Notes: a model not told the origin generated them from the sequence alone. A DNA stretch of 64,000 nt from DATAJX01 sp036261915 (GCA_036261915.1 DATAJX010000006.1:62001-126000); one strand, 5' to 3'; positions 7,301 through 16,488 are shown, numbered from the stretch's first letter. Numbers and translations: made by a program.

Positions 7301-8644
7301 TTACATCATCGGCCCTTCAACCCGGGCATCCACGCCAAGGCTCTTCAGCTTGCGGTGAAGCGCAGAACGCTCCATGCCCACAAAGTCGGCGGTGCGGGAA
7401 ACGTTGCCGTTGAAGCGCATCAGCTGGCTGGTCAGGTAATTCTTCTCAAACAGCTCGCGGGCCTGGCGCAGCGGCATGGCCACGGCGGTTTCCATCACGT
7501 TGCTGGCCACCATGTCGCCACGGGTCAGTTCGGGCGGCAACAGCTCGGGGGTAATGCTCTGGCCGGCATGCATGATGATCAGCCACTCGCACAGATTCTT
7601 CAGCTGGCGGATGTTCCCGGGCCACGGGTAGCTGGTCAAAATGGCCATGGTCGCGGGCGCGATCTTCGGCTGGGCGGCGGCGTCGGGCGCCATCACCTTC
7701 AAAAAGTGCTGAACCAGCGTGGGAATGTCCACGCTGCGGTCGCGCAAGGCGGGCAACGGCAGCGGCACAACGGCTACGCGGTAAAACAGGTCGGCGCGGA
7801 ACTTGTTCTGCTCGATCAGCACCTTCAAATCCTTGCTGGTGCTGCTGATCACGCGCACGTCAGCTTCCATGGGTATGCCGGTGTGCGGGTCCGGAATGGT
7901 CCCTTCCTGCAAAAACTTCAGCAAGCGGGCCTGCATCGCGGGGGTCAGGTCGGCAATTTCGTCAAGGAAAAGCGAACCGCCTTTACCCTGCGAAACCATG
8001 CTGGCCAGAGTCAGTTCAAAGGTCTGGTCGCTCACGGCACCGGGGGCCATGATCACGAACGGGCGGTCGGCGCGGCGGCTGCCTTTGTGAACAAGACGCG
8101 CGGCAATTTCCTTGCCGGCACCGGGCTCGCCCTGCACCAGCAAACGGCTTTCACCGGCGGCCACCTGCTTGATGGTCTGGCGCACGGTGGCGATCTCGCT
8201 GCTAATGCCCAGCAATTCCTGCACCTCGCCGCCCTTGGCGCGCAGCAGGTAGTTTTCCTTGCGCAACTGGGCTTCGCGGATGGCGCGGCTCACCGTCAGC
8301 AATAAACGCTCCACGCTCGGCGGTTTTTCAATAAAGTCGTAGGCACCCTTCTGGGTGGCCTGCACGGCGGTCTCGATGGTGCCGTGGCCCGAGATCATGA
8401 TCACCGGCAACTCCGGCACGCGGCGCTTGATGCGGCCGAGCACTTCCAGCCCGTCCATGCCTTCCATCCAAATGTCCAGCAGCACCAGGTGCGGCAGCTT
8501 CTGGCTCATCATCTCCAGCGCCTGCTGGCCGCTTTCGGCTACGCGTACGTTGTAGCCGTCGTCCTCCAGAATCCCCGCCAGCGCGGTGCGGACGTCGGCC
8601 TCGTCATCTACGACCAGAATATCGTGACTTACCTGACTTGCCAT
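7301..8644 (-). CDS. ntrX: Nitrogen regulation response regulator NtrX
   Basis: A 447-residue response regulator: receiver domain (about 5-125, phospho-acceptor Asp57 in LVLLDIWMEG), AAA+ domain with Walker A GEPGAGKE (172-179) and Walker B SLFLDEI (224-230), and a C-terminal Fis-type helix-turn-helix (about 400-445). The GAFTGA loop needed to contact sigma-54 is absent and that region is shortened, as in many alphaproteobacterial NtrX proteins. It probably acts as a direct DNA-binding regulator of nitrogen, redox or envelope genes. Its start overlaps the end of ntrY by 41 bp, so translation is coupled. Confidence 0.95.
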   Translation of the reverse strand: MASQVSHDILVVDDEADVRTALAGILEDDGYNVRVAESGQQALEMMSQKLPHLVLLDIWMEGMDGLEVLGRIKRRVPELPVIMISGHGTIETAVQATQKGAYDFIEKPPSVERLLLTVSRAIREAQLRKENYLLRAKGGEVQELLGISSEIATVRQTIKQVAAGESRLLVQGEPGAGKEIAARLVHKGSRRADRPFVIMAPGAVSDQTFELTLASMVSQGKGGSLFLDEIADLTPAMQARLLKFLQEGTIPDPHTGIPMEADVRVISSTSKDLKVLIEQNKFRADLFYRVAVVPLPLPALRDRSVDIPTLVQHFLKVMAPDAAAQPKIAPATMAILTSYPWPGNIRQLKNLCEWLIIMHAGQSITPELLPPELTRGDMVASNVMETAVAMPLRQARELFEKNYLTSQLMRFNGNVSRTADFVGMERSALHRKLKSLGVDARVEGPMM

Positions 8645-10907
8645 GCGTTCCCCCTTTAACTTTCAATTTCTTCTCTTTTTTCCTGCCGGTGGCGGCCGCG
8701 CCTGCAACCAAAAAGGCTGCGGGCACAATCTGCGGCAAACTCAATTCCACCGCGGCGCCACCTTCCGGCCTCCGTCGCAGGCGGGCCTGGCCATCGTGTT
8801 CGTCCATCACGCGCCTCACCATCGCCAGCCCCAGGCCGGTCCCCCCTTTGCGTGTCGTCACATAGGGGTCGAACAGGTGTTCCTCCTCAACCTCGGGGGG
8901 CAAGCCCTTGCCGTTGTCGAGAACCGTGACCGACACCTTATCAGATTGTGTCTTTTTAACAACAACCTCAATGCGGCCTTTTGGCAACGAAGTGCCTGTT
9001 CTTTCCTCAATCGCGTGCGTGGCGTTCTCCAAAAGGTTCACCAGAACGCGGTTCACGAATTGCCCACGGTCGGCCACCACATTGTCTTCGCCCGGCTTCA
9101 GCTGGTTGGTCACCACAAATTCGATGCTCGAGGCCTTGGGCCGTTGCACCGCCACCGCCTCTTCCACGATCTCGATCAGGCTCTCGTCCTTTTTAATCGC
9201 CCCGGGCAGGCGGGCAAATTCGCTGAACTCATTGGTCATGCGCCGCATGTCTTCGGCCTGGTTGATGATGGTGGTGGTCAGCTCCTTGTACAGCTTCTGG
9301 TCGGCCTCGGGGATATGCGTAAAGTACTTCCGCTGCAACCGCTCGGCACTCAGCTTGATGGGCGTCAGCGGGTTTTTAATTTCATGCGCCAACCGCCGCG
9401 CCACGTCGCGCCATGCCGCCAAACGCTGCGCCCCGATCAACGGTGTGATGTCGTCAAACGTCAGCACCACGCCACCCACCTTGCCGCCTTCCACATATTG
9501 CGGCACCAGCCGAACCTGCAGCATGCGGCTGCCACCGCCCGGCACATCCACCTTCAGCTCATGCTCTTCCAACCCGCGGGGGAATTTCACCGTATTGGCC
9601 GCCAACTCGCCCAGCGGCGGCACAGCCTTGTCCAGCACCAGCCCCTTCTTCAACCCCAGCATGCGCTCGGCACCGGCATTGGCCAGCACCACCAGCCCAC
9701 GCTCATCCACGCGCAGCACTCCGGCGGTCACCCCGGTCAGCACGGCCTCCATCTGGCGGCGGCGCTCATCCAGCTCGTGGTTCTTGCGCTCCAGCAGGTC
9801 GCGGTTGTGCAGCAACTGCTGCGCCATGCGGTTAAAGGCCTGCGTCAGCACACCCAATTCGTCGTCAAAACGCGGCGTCAGGCGCACGTCATATTCACCG
9901 GCGCTCACCTGGTTGGTAGCCTGCACCAGCGCCGTCACCGGCTGCACAATGCGGTTGGCCAAACGCAACCCGGTCCAGCTGGCACCGGCCAAACCGCCTA
10001 AGCCCAGCATCACCAAAAACAGCGTGGCCAGCAGGCGTATCTTGTCGCGCTCCTCCCGCAGCTTGAAGTACTCCTGGTACGCGGCATTGGTCTGGTCCAC
10101 CCGGGCCAGCACGGCGGGGTTCACGGTCTGCTGTCCCACCAGCCACAGGTCGCCGCGCACCGGCACCAGCGCCACGATCTGCCCGGCGCGGTTGGCCTTC
10201 ATCACAAACGGGCTGGGCAAGGGCGAATCCATCGCCGCAACCGCCTCGGGCGGCAAATTCACGCTGCCAAAGCCGCCGCCGGTGGCCATCTGGCGGCCAT
10301 TGCTGTCCAGCACCGCCAGCATGTCCAGGTTCTTCGCCGCCGCCTGCTCGGCCAGCCAGCGACGCAGGCTCAACGGGTCCAGCATCAGCGGGTCGCGCCA
10401 TACTGTATCGCGGCCCATGCCCTGCACTTCCAGCAGCAGACCGTGCTCGTGCTCATCAAGGTAGGCCTGCGCCGCCTCAAGGCTGCCTTCCAGCGCCCCG
10501 GTCACCTTGCCGCTAAACCAGCTTTCAACGCCCTGGTTCAGCAGGTAGATCGCCATCAACGTCACGCAGGCGGCAGGCACAATGGCCAAAAAGCTGAAGA
10601 TCGCCAGCAACCGAATGTGCAAACGCCCCCCGGCCAGCCGCCCGCGGCGGTCCAAAAACATCACCAATACCTTGCGGCCGATGTACAAAACCAAAAAGGT
10701 CAGGATGATGACGTTCACGTTGATCAACGCCAGGTAAGCAGGCCCCGAAAGCTCGGGCTGCAAAACCCCGGCCAGCAAAATGCCCACCACGCCCAAAAGG
10801 CCCAGTATGGCGGCGCCAAAAGCCCCGGTTTTCAGCCAGCGGTAGGCATGGCTGGTGTGCCCCTTGGGCCGCCGCCGTTCCTGCATCCCCGCCATCAATT
10901 CAGTCAT
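8604..10907 (-). CDS. ntrY: Sensor histidine kinase NtrY
   Basis: A 767-residue membrane kinase partnering NtrX. Hydrophobic segments lie near 28-48, 55-85, 98-122 and 290-315, with a periplasmic region between the last two. HAMP (about 318-370), PAS (about 385-495), HisKA with His508 in RRLAHEIKNPLTP, and HATPase_c with the N-box Asn628 (LLENATHAI), DNGKG (664-668) and GTGLG (689-693) follow. It autophosphorylates and passes the phosphate to NtrX. It is the first gene of the ntrYX pair; no ntrBC genes are in the window. The C-terminal tail is Lys/Gly-rich. Confidence 0.95.
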   Translation of the reverse strand: MTELMAGMQERRRPKGHTSHAYRWLKTGAFGAAILGLLGVVGILLAGVLQPELSGPAYLALINVNVIILTFLVLYIGRKVLVMFLDRRGRLAGGRLHIRLLAIFSFLAIVPAACVTLMAIYLLNQGVESWFSGKVTGALEGSLEAAQAYLDEHEHGLLLEVQGMGRDTVWRDPLMLDPLSLRRWLAEQAAAKNLDMLAVLDSNGRQMATGGGFGSVNLPPEAVAAMDSPLPSPFVMKANRAGQIVALVPVRGDLWLVGQQTVNPAVLARVDQTNAAYQEYFKLREERDKIRLLATLFLVMLGLGGLAGASWTGLRLANRIVQPVTALVQATNQVSAGEYDVRLTPRFDDELGVLTQAFNRMAQQLLHNRDLLERKNHELDERRRQMEAVLTGVTAGVLRVDERGLVVLANAGAERMLGLKKGLVLDKAVPPLGELAANTVKFPRGLEEHELKVDVPGGGSRMLQVRLVPQYVEGGKVGGVVLTFDDITPLIGAQRLAAWRDVARRLAHEIKNPLTPIKLSAERLQRKYFTHIPEADQKLYKELTTTIINQAEDMRRMTNEFSEFARLPGAIKKDESLIEIVEEAVAVQRPKASSIEFVVTNQLKPGEDNVVADRGQFVNRVLVNLLENATHAIEERTGTSLPKGRIEVVVKKTQSDKVSVTVLDNGKGLPPEVEEEHLFDPYVTTRKGGTGLGLAMVRRVMDEHDGQARLRRRPEGGAAVELSLPQIVPAAFLVAGAAATGRKKEKKLKVKGGTHGKSGKSRYSGRR

Positions 10908-11022
10908 CGCACCAGCTATACCCCAAGGGGCCGGGTGTCGTCACCCAAACTGCTTTTCAAACAAGCCACCGTGTCGTATACAACACCATCTGTTTCCTCG
11001 CTTTTCGCAAAGGTTCATCCCC

Positions 11023-11664
11023 ATGGAATACCTCACCGCACCCCCAACCCAAAAACTGCTGCCGCCCCGCTGCACCATCGCCCTGTTCGACGTCGAGGCC
11101 AACAACGCCAACGCCGAAAAGCTCGCCGTCGCCGGCAGCGCGGTGGCGGTGGGCGGCGCGGCATTCCTGTGGCCCGAGGCCACGCCCACGCCCACGGTGC
11201 TGCGGCGCAGTACGTTCTACCGCGCCATCACACCCAAGCTGCAAAGCAATCAAATGGCGCAGGAGTTCTTCCAAAAGCACCCGCACGCGCTGGCGGCCAC
11301 AAGGCTCGAACCCACCGAACCGTTCTTCGCCGGGGTGTCGTTCCTTCACTGGCTGGGCCACCTGCTGCGCAACTTCAACCGGCCGCTGGTGCTCATGTCG
11401 GCGCCGCACAGCTACGACGGCGCCCACCTCAACCACCTGCTGCCGCGCAACGAATACCTCGCGCTGCAACTGCAAAGCCGTACGGCGGTGGGCCAGCAAC
11501 CGGTCTGGCACGATGTGGCCGAAACCATCGCGGCCCACAAAAACCTCACGCAGGCCGAAGCCAGCCGGCAGTACCACGCACACCTGCCGCCGCTGCCGCA
11601 CATCGCCGATGTCGACAGCCTGCTGCAAGGCTTCGCCACCATGAAGGCGCTCACGGCCCCGTAA
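11023..11664 (+). CDS. Small stand-alone DEDDh (DnaQ-type) exonuclease-like protein
   Basis: A 213-residue soluble protein. All five hallmark residues of a DEDDh 3'-5' exonuclease fall in the right order: FDVEAN gives Asp23 and Glu25, APHSYDGAHL gives Asp132 in place of the usual hNxxFD motif, and PHIADVDSLL gives His193 and Asp198 with the HxAxxD spacing of DnaQ-type proteins. Overall similarity to DnaQ is low, so this is motif-based inference. Its DNA or RNA substrate is unknown. The ATG at 11023 is chosen because upstream in-frame codons lie in the region before ntrY and do not look coding. A strong terminator follows the stop directly. Confidence 0.6.
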   Translation: MEYLTAPPTQKLLPPRCTIALFDVEANNANAEKLAVAGSAVAVGGAAFLWPEATPTPTVLRRSTFYRAITPKLQSNQMAQEFFQKHPHALAATRLEPTEPFFAGVSFLHWLGHLLRNFNRPLVLMSAPHSYDGAHLNHLLPRNEYLALQLQSRTAVGQQPVWHDVAETIAAHKNLTQAEASRQYHAHLPPLPHIADVDSLLQGFATMKALTAP

Positions 11665-11665
11665 T

Positions 11666-11693
11666 AAAAGGCCCCGCACGCGGGGCCTTTTTT
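11666..11693 (+). terminator. Rho-independent terminator
   Basis: Perfect 11-bp stem (11666-11676 with 11681-11691, 4-base loop), running into a T-tract, one base past the stop of the DEDDh-like gene. Confidence 0.9.
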
Positions 11694-11770
11694 ATTTGCC
11701 ATGTCAAAGGCTTAGGTATATACGGCCCGCAGTAACCACCGCGTTATCTTCCTTTTTAACGGAGGCCGCC

Positions 11771-12049
11771 ATGGCCGTCATCAAATTCCACGACGTCGTC
11801 ACTCCCACCGACTGGACCGCCGAACAGCAGGCCTTCGTCCGCAACCTGCTGGCGGCCCGCGATCACAACCCCACCTACCGGCAAACACTCACGCTCAACC
11901 TCATCGGCCGCATGGTCGCAAAAACCCCGGGGCAAATGAACCGCTTCAACACCGAAGCCGGCTTCGCCATCCCCTACGGCCCGCGCAAAAAGAAGCGCGC
12001 CAAACACAAGCCCTCGCGCAAAAGCAAAACCAAGATCAGGCGCAAATAA
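11771..12049 (+). CDS. Hypothetical basic protein, 92 residues
   Basis: The ATG at 11771 is preceded by GGAGG at 11761-11765, which fixes the start although the frame is open further upstream. The N-terminal two-thirds is a mixed soluble sequence. The last 22 residues are almost all Lys/Arg/Ser (PRKKKRAKHK and onward), suggesting nucleic-acid binding or another polyanion contact. I recognise no family. It sits alone between a terminator and the topA leader on the same strand. Confidence 0.7.
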   Translation: MAVIKFHDVVTPTDWTAEQQAFVRNLLAARDHNPTYRQTLTLNLIGRMVAKTPGQMNRFNTEAGFAIPYGPRKKKRAKHKPSRKSKTKIRRK

Positions 12050-12071
12050 CACCCGCATCGTCCCGCGTCCT

Positions 12072-12110
12072 GGCGCCCGCCTTTTATATAAGGTGGGCGC
12101 CATGTTTTTA
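12072..12110 (+). terminator. Terminator-like hairpin before topA
   Basis: A 12-bp stem with one G-T pair (12072-12083 with 12090-12101), followed by a short T run at 12104-12109. It probably ends transcription of the basic hypothetical gene. Confidence 0.6.
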
Positions 12111-12119
12111 GGCGCCCCT

Positions 12120-12146
12120 CGCGTACGCGTACGCGCGTACATACAC
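12120..12146. promoter_or_regulatory. Alternating purine-pyrimidine tract upstream of topA
   Basis: Twenty-seven consecutive bases strictly alternate pyrimidine and purine, mostly CG and TA/CA steps. A shorter alternating run follows at 12148-12158. Such tracts can adopt left-handed Z-DNA under negative supercoiling. It lies about 70-100 bp before the topA start, where the topA promoter must be. A supercoiling-sensing role is inference. Confidence 0.45.
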
Positions 12147-12217
12147 CTACGCGCATGCCCGCGCACGCAGGTAAACCCTGTTGACACAACGTCTTTTGCC
12201 GTCCATTTTCCGGCCCA

Positions 12218-14515
12218 ATGTCAAACGCATCGCAAAACGCACTGGTCATCGTCGAAAGCCCCGCCAAAGCCAAAACCATCGAAGGTTATCTCGGCAAGGG
12301 CTACACCGTGCTGGCGTCGTTCGGCCACATCCGCGACCTGCCCAGCAAAGAAGGCGCGGTCGAACCGGATAACGATTTCGCGATGCACTACCGCGTCAGC
12401 CCCGACAGTGAAAAGCACGTCAAGGCCATCATGTCGGCGGTCAAAAAAGTCGATACACTGTATCTGGCGACCGACTTGGACCGCGAAGGGGAAGCCATCA
12501 GCTGGCACGTCTGGCAGGTGATCAAGGAGCGCGACCCCAAACTGGCCGCCAAACTCAACGTACACCGCATCGAATTCGACGAGATCACCAAGTCGGCCAT
12601 CCAGCACGCCATCGCCCACCCGCGCGAACTGTCGCTCAACCTCATCGACGCCCAGCAGGCCCGCCGCGCGCTCGATTACCTTGTCGGTTTCACGCTCAGC
12701 CCGGTGCTGTGGCGCAAGGTCAAAACCGGCCTATCCGCAGGCCGCGTGCAAAGCGTGGCGCTGCGCCTGCTGTGCGAACGCGAAGACGCGATCGAAGCCT
12801 TCAAGCCCGACGAATACTGGACCCTGCACGGCGCGTTCAAAACGCCCAAGGGCGCGGCCCTGCCCGCCAACCTCGGCATTTACAACGGCACCAAGGTCGA
12901 AAAGTTCACCTTCACCAACGAGGCCAACGCCACCGCCGCCAAAAACGCGCTCACCCCGCCCGGCTACACCGTGGCCGATGTCGAAAAATCGCCGCGCAAC
13001 CGCTACCCGGCGCCTCCCTTCACCACCAGCACCATCCAGCAAGAGGCCTCGCGCAAACTGGGCTTCGCTGCGCGCCGCACCATGATGGCCGCGCAACGTT
13101 TATACGAAGCCGGTCACATCACCTACATGCGTACCGACTCGGTGCACCTGGCCACCGAAGCCGTGGGCAAGATCCGCGATGCCATCAGCAAGTTCTACCC
13201 CGGCGCATTGCCCAGCAGCCCGCTCAGCTACAAGAGCAAGCAAAAGAACGCGCAAGAAGCCCACGAAGCCATCCGCCCCACCGACGCTTTCGCGCGCCCC
13301 GGCAGCCTGCGGCTCGAGGCCGACCAGGCCCGCCTGTACGAACTCATCTGGCAACGCACCGTGGCCTGCCAAATGGCGCCCGCGCAAATGGAACAGACCG
13401 TCATCACCATCAACGATGCTTCCGGCAAGCACCAGTTCCGCGCCACCGGCAGCGTGGTGGTCGTGCCCGGCTTCCTCAGCGTGTACCGCGAAGACGAAGA
13501 CGACGTCGCCGCTGGCTCCGACGACGACAAGATCCTCCCCGCGGTAAACAAGGGCGACAAACTCGATACCATCCGCATCGACGCCGACCAGCACTTCACC
13601 GAGCCGCCGCCCCGCTTCTCCGAAGCCTCACTGGTCAAGGCGCTCGAAGAGCACGGCATCGGCCGCCCCTCCACTTATGCCAGCATTATCAGCACCTTGC
13701 AGGATAGAGGTTATGTACGCATTGAACAGCGCCGCTTCTTCCCTGAGGATGTCGGCCGCGTGGTCAACAAGTTCCTCAGCACCTATTTCGACGAGTACAT
13801 CAACGTCAAATTCACCGCCGAAATGGAAGACGACCTCGACGCCATCGCGCGCGGCGAGCACGACTGGAAACCCACCCTGCGCCAGTTCTGGACACCCTTC
13901 AAAAAGCAGGTCGACGAACGCGCCGAAACGGTCAAAAAAGCCGACATGTTCGAGCCGACCGGCGAAAAGTGCCCCGAATGCGGCGAAGGCGACCTCATCT
14001 GGCGCCTCTCGCGCTTCGGCCGCAAGTTCAAGGGCTGCAACCGCTACCCCGAGTGCACGTACATCGAAAAGACCGGCCCCGACGCCGCCGGCCCCGAACT
14101 CATGGGCATCCCCTGCCCCAAGTGCACGCCCACCGGCGGCGCGGGCGAACTCGCCAAGCGCGTCAGCCGCCGCGGCAAGGTCTTCTACAGCTGCAACACC
14201 TGGCCCAAGTGCGACTACGCGCTGTGGGACGAGCCGGTGAAGCAGGCCTGCCCCAAGTGCAAATGGCCCATCATCACCAAAAAGGAATCGAAGAAGTTCG
14301 GCACCTGGCACCGCTGCCCGCAAAAGGATTGCGACTGGAACGATAATGCCGAAGCCGCGGCCATGAACGCCGCCTTCGCCGCCCGCTTCAAAAAGCGCAC
14401 CGCGCCCGAAGGCACCACCGCCTCGGCCGCTAAAGGCAAGGCCGCCCCCAAGGCAGCCAAGGCCGCGCCCGCCAAAAAAGCCTCGGCCAAAAAACCGGCA
14501 GCGAAGAAAAAATAA
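12218..14515 (+). CDS. topA: DNA topoisomerase I
   Basis: A 765-residue type IA topoisomerase that relaxes negative supercoils. The TOPRIM domain has Glu13 (VESPAKAK) and DLDRE (86-90). The nucleophile is Tyr303 in GHITYMRTDS. Three C-terminal four-cysteine zinc ribbons lie at about 585-613, 633-665 and 678-705. The last 50 residues are an Ala/Lys-rich, histone-H1-like tail (AKKPAAKKK at the end), common in GC-rich alphaproteobacteria and likely to bind DNA non-specifically. Usually topA follows dprA in alphaproteobacteria; here it stands alone after an unusual leader. Confidence 0.97.
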   Translation: MSNASQNALVIVESPAKAKTIEGYLGKGYTVLASFGHIRDLPSKEGAVEPDNDFAMHYRVSPDSEKHVKAIMSAVKKVDTLYLATDLDREGEAISWHVWQVIKERDPKLAAKLNVHRIEFDEITKSAIQHAIAHPRELSLNLIDAQQARRALDYLVGFTLSPVLWRKVKTGLSAGRVQSVALRLLCEREDAIEAFKPDEYWTLHGAFKTPKGAALPANLGIYNGTKVEKFTFTNEANATAAKNALTPPGYTVADVEKSPRNRYPAPPFTTSTIQQEASRKLGFAARRTMMAAQRLYEAGHITYMRTDSVHLATEAVGKIRDAISKFYPGALPSSPLSYKSKQKNAQEAHEAIRPTDAFARPGSLRLEADQARLYELIWQRTVACQMAPAQMEQTVITINDASGKHQFRATGSVVVVPGFLSVYREDEDDVAAGSDDDKILPAVNKGDKLDTIRIDADQHFTEPPPRFSEASLVKALEEHGIGRPSTYASIISTLQDRGYVRIEQRRFFPEDVGRVVNKFLSTYFDEYINVKFTAEMEDDLDAIARGEHDWKPTLRQFWTPFKKQVDERAETVKKADMFEPTGEKCPECGEGDLIWRLSRFGRKFKGCNRYPECTYIEKTGPDAAGPELMGIPCPKCTPTGGAGELAKRVSRRGKVFYSCNTWPKCDYALWDEPVKQACPKCKWPIITKKESKKFGTWHRCPQKDCDWNDNAEAAAMNAAFAARFKKRTAPEGTTASAAKGKAAPKAAKAAPAKKASAKKPAAKKK

Positions 14516-14525
14516 CCGCCCATAA

Positions 14526-14557
14526 AAAACGCCCCGGCAAAACCGGGGCGTTTTTTT
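14526..14557. terminator. Bidirectional terminator after topA
   Basis: Stem of 9 bp (14529-14537 with 14543-14551) with an A-run on the left and seven T on the right. It lies between the convergent topA and the 107-residue gene. Confidence 0.9.
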
Positions 14558-14561
14558 CCAG

Positions 14562-14885
14562 TTACATCACTGGCGTGGTGATAAAGAAAGCCGCGTTGGG
14601 CTTTCCATTCTCACCGTCATCATACGCACCAATCTGGGTCAGCACGTATCCCTTGTTCAACAGCTCAAGGGCCAGCTTCCGAAACAGGTCAGTGGCAAAA
14701 TAGGCTTCCGCCTCTTTCTCACTGTCTGTCACGGCTTCCAGCGTCAGGCCTTTCGCCAGCTTTTTCTGATACTTCAGAATCTGCCGCCGAAATTCAGTAT
14801 CGATGCGTTCCATGGCATCGATAACCGAGGCCTTTCTCCGTGGCCGAGATTCAGGCGCCTGCGCAATCATGTCCAAACCGCTCAT
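14562..14885 (-). CDS. Hypothetical protein, 107 residues
   Basis: GGAG lies eight bases before the ATG at 14885. The product is soluble and mostly helical, with a basic N-terminal stretch (RPRRK), a charged middle (about 25-75) and a hydrophobic end. No signal peptide or membrane segment is visible and I recognise no family. It is convergent with topA across a shared terminator. Confidence 0.65.
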   Translation of the reverse strand: MSGLDMIAQAPESRPRRKASVIDAMERIDTEFRRQILKYQKKLAKGLTLEAVTDSEKEAEAYFATDLFRKLALELLNKGYVLTQIGAYDDGENGKPNAAFFITTPVM

Positions 14886-15055
14886 AATCGTTTCTCCAGA
14901 TGTTTCGACCCAAAACGGGCGAATTCCCCTTATATATAGGGCGCAAAATCTGTTTTTCCAGCCACCTTGCCCAAATTTTCACGCCACCAGATCTTCACAA
15001 AACCAAGGTGGTTTCCTTATGGCTTTTTTGCGCCCGCCGGTGGCACCATCATGTC

Positions 15056-15331
15056 ATGCCAAGCAGAACACCATACACCGACCTATTGCACACTCAGGGC
15101 GTGCTCATCACCCGTCACCCGCTGCCGGAAGACGAAGACGCACACCCTTTCAGCAACAGCGAGGCCGACGACCTCGAAAGCGAAGTGGCCGAACGCGAAG
15201 ACGAAGAAGTGCTCATGCCCACCGAGCAGATCGAAGAAGTGCTCTATTTGAATAAAGACGACATCGCCGACTCCGACGAAAGCCAGGAGTGGCAGGTCGA
15301 ACAAACCAAGCGCGGCGTTAACGCCGGCTAA
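15056..15331 (+). CDS. Hypothetical highly acidic protein, 91 residues
   Basis: The product is dominated by Asp and Glu (for example PLPEDEDAHPF and EVAEREDEEV), giving a very low isoelectric point and probably a disordered protein. The frame is open further upstream, but the upstream part has no coding character, and a weak GGTGG precedes the ATG at 15056. A hairpin with T-tract follows the stop. The function is unknown; acidic proteins of this size can be regulators or nucleic-acid mimics, but nothing shown here says so. Confidence 0.55.
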   Translation: MPSRTPYTDLLHTQGVLITRHPLPEDEDAHPFSNSEADDLESEVAEREDEEVLMPTEQIEEVLYLNKDDIADSDESQEWQVEQTKRGVNAG

Positions 15332-15360
15332 AAAAAGCCTCCCGTCGGGGAGTCTTTTTT
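15332..15360. terminator. Bidirectional terminator
   Basis: A 12-bp stem with one mismatch (15332-15343 with 15348-15359), ending in six T. It is shared by the acidic-protein gene and the convergent lipoprotein gene, whose stop overlaps its end. Confidence 0.8.
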
Positions 15361-15706
15361 ACTTCGCCGCAGGCTTGGTCACCGGCACGGTGGCCGATAC
15401 CGAACCCGCATTGCACGCAATGATCATGTTGCGGTTATGGGTCGTACGGCTCTGCGAACCCCTGCCCGCCTTATACACGCCGTACGAATCGCTCTCGCGG
15501 CCTTTCTCGTAGGTCTTCTCAAGCTTCTTGTACCCGGCGCTGCCGCAAAGCTTGCCCGCTTCCTCGTAGCAATCGCCCCATGCGTAATAGCCACCGTCAC
15601 AATAAACGCTGTACCCGGCGCTGCCGTCTTCCAGCACGATCGGCGTATTCCCCACGCAACCCGCCATCATGGCCGCCACGGCGGTAATACCCACATATTT
15701 CAGCAT
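15359..15706 (-). CDS. Small cysteine-rich lipoprotein
   Basis: A 115-residue protein with a lipoprotein signal: a short hydrophobic N-terminus ending in the lipobox MAGC, with the acylated Cys at residue 17. The mature part has four more cysteines, three of them in YCDGGYYAWGDCYEEAGKLC, a spacing seen in several proteobacterial envelope lipoproteins and consistent with disulfides in the periplasm. No function can be assigned. It occupies the place downstream of pyrH where frr is usual, but is separated from pyrH by about 75 bp. Confidence 0.7.
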   Translation of the reverse strand: MLKYVGITAVAAMMAGCVGNTPIVLEDGSAGYSVYCDGGYYAWGDCYEEAGKLCGSAGYKKLEKTYEKGRESDSYGVYKAGRGSQSRTTHNRNMIIACNAGSVSATVPVTKPAAK

Positions 15707-15780
15707 CTGTTTTCCCCTTGTTTTAGCGGGGCAAGTCTAATCAACCGAAGCGGCAGGCGCAATGCCCGCCGCTACAAATT

Positions 15781-16488
15781 TCAACCAACGCGAGTACTCT
15801 TGGCCTTGCCCGCCAGCGCGGCCCGTATCTCGCCAAGCTTGCACACCATCAGGGGAAGCTTGTGCTCGCGGCACAGGGCAATGGCGTTGGCATCCATCAC
15901 CTTCAGGTCGTCCACCAGCACTTCCTTGTAGCTTACCTTGGCAAAGTGCTTGGCCTTCTTATCCTTCACCGGGTCGGCACTGTAAATGCCGTCCACCTTG
16001 GTGGCCTTGATCAGCAGGTCGGCCTGCAGTTCAATGGCGCGCAACGCCCCGGCGGTATCGGTGGTGAAGAACGGGTTGCCGGTCCCGGCGGCCAAAATCA
16101 CCACGCGGCCCTTCTCCATGTGCCGCACGGCGCGGCGCTTGATGTACGGCTCGGCCATGCTGTACACGGTCACGGCAGTCATCACGCGGGTGGGCACCCC
16201 CAGCTGTTCCAGCGCGCTCTGCAACGCCAACCCGTTGATCACGGTGGCCAGCATCCCCATCTGGTGGGCGGTCGAATCCTCAATGCCCGCGGCAATGGCC
16301 TCGCGGCCGCGCACAATGTTGCCGCCGCCGATCACCACACCCACCTGCAGCTTGTCGTCCTGCAGGCTCTTGATCTCGCGGGCGATCAGGGCAATGGCCT
16401 TGCCGTCCAGAATGTCGCTTTTGCTCTTGGCCTCGTCGCCGCCAAAGCGCTCGCCGCTCACCTTCACCAACACACGCCGTAATGCCAT
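15781..16488 (-). CDS. pyrH: UMP kinase
   Basis: A 235-residue amino-acid-kinase-family enzyme that phosphorylates UMP to UDP with ATP. Visible motifs are the N-terminal LVKVSGE, VIGGGNIVRG, TDTAGALRAIEL and VDGIYSADP, in the expected order. The length is normal. AAGGGTG precedes the ATG. In most bacteria the order is rpsB-tsf-pyrH-frr. Here rpsB and tsf are upstream on the same strand, but an opposite-strand membrane gene intervenes, and frr is not downstream. Confidence 0.96.
   Translation of the reverse strand: MALRRVLVKVSGERFGGDEAKSKSDILDGKAIALIAREIKSLQDDKLQVGVVIGGGNIVRGREAIAAGIEDSTAHQMGMLATVINGLALQSALEQLGVPTRVMTAVTVYSMAEPYIKRRAVRHMEKGRVVILAAGTGNPFFTTDTAGALRAIELQADLLIKATKVDGIYSADPVKDKKAKHFAKVSYKEVLVDDLKVMDANAIALCREHKLPLMVCKLGEIRAALAGKAKSTRVG

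Noticed and set aside
8643..10464. Overlapping long plus-strand frames over ntrY
   Set aside because: Shadows of ntrY. The composition is Ser/Thr/Arg- or His/Gln-rich and no ribosome site or domain is present.
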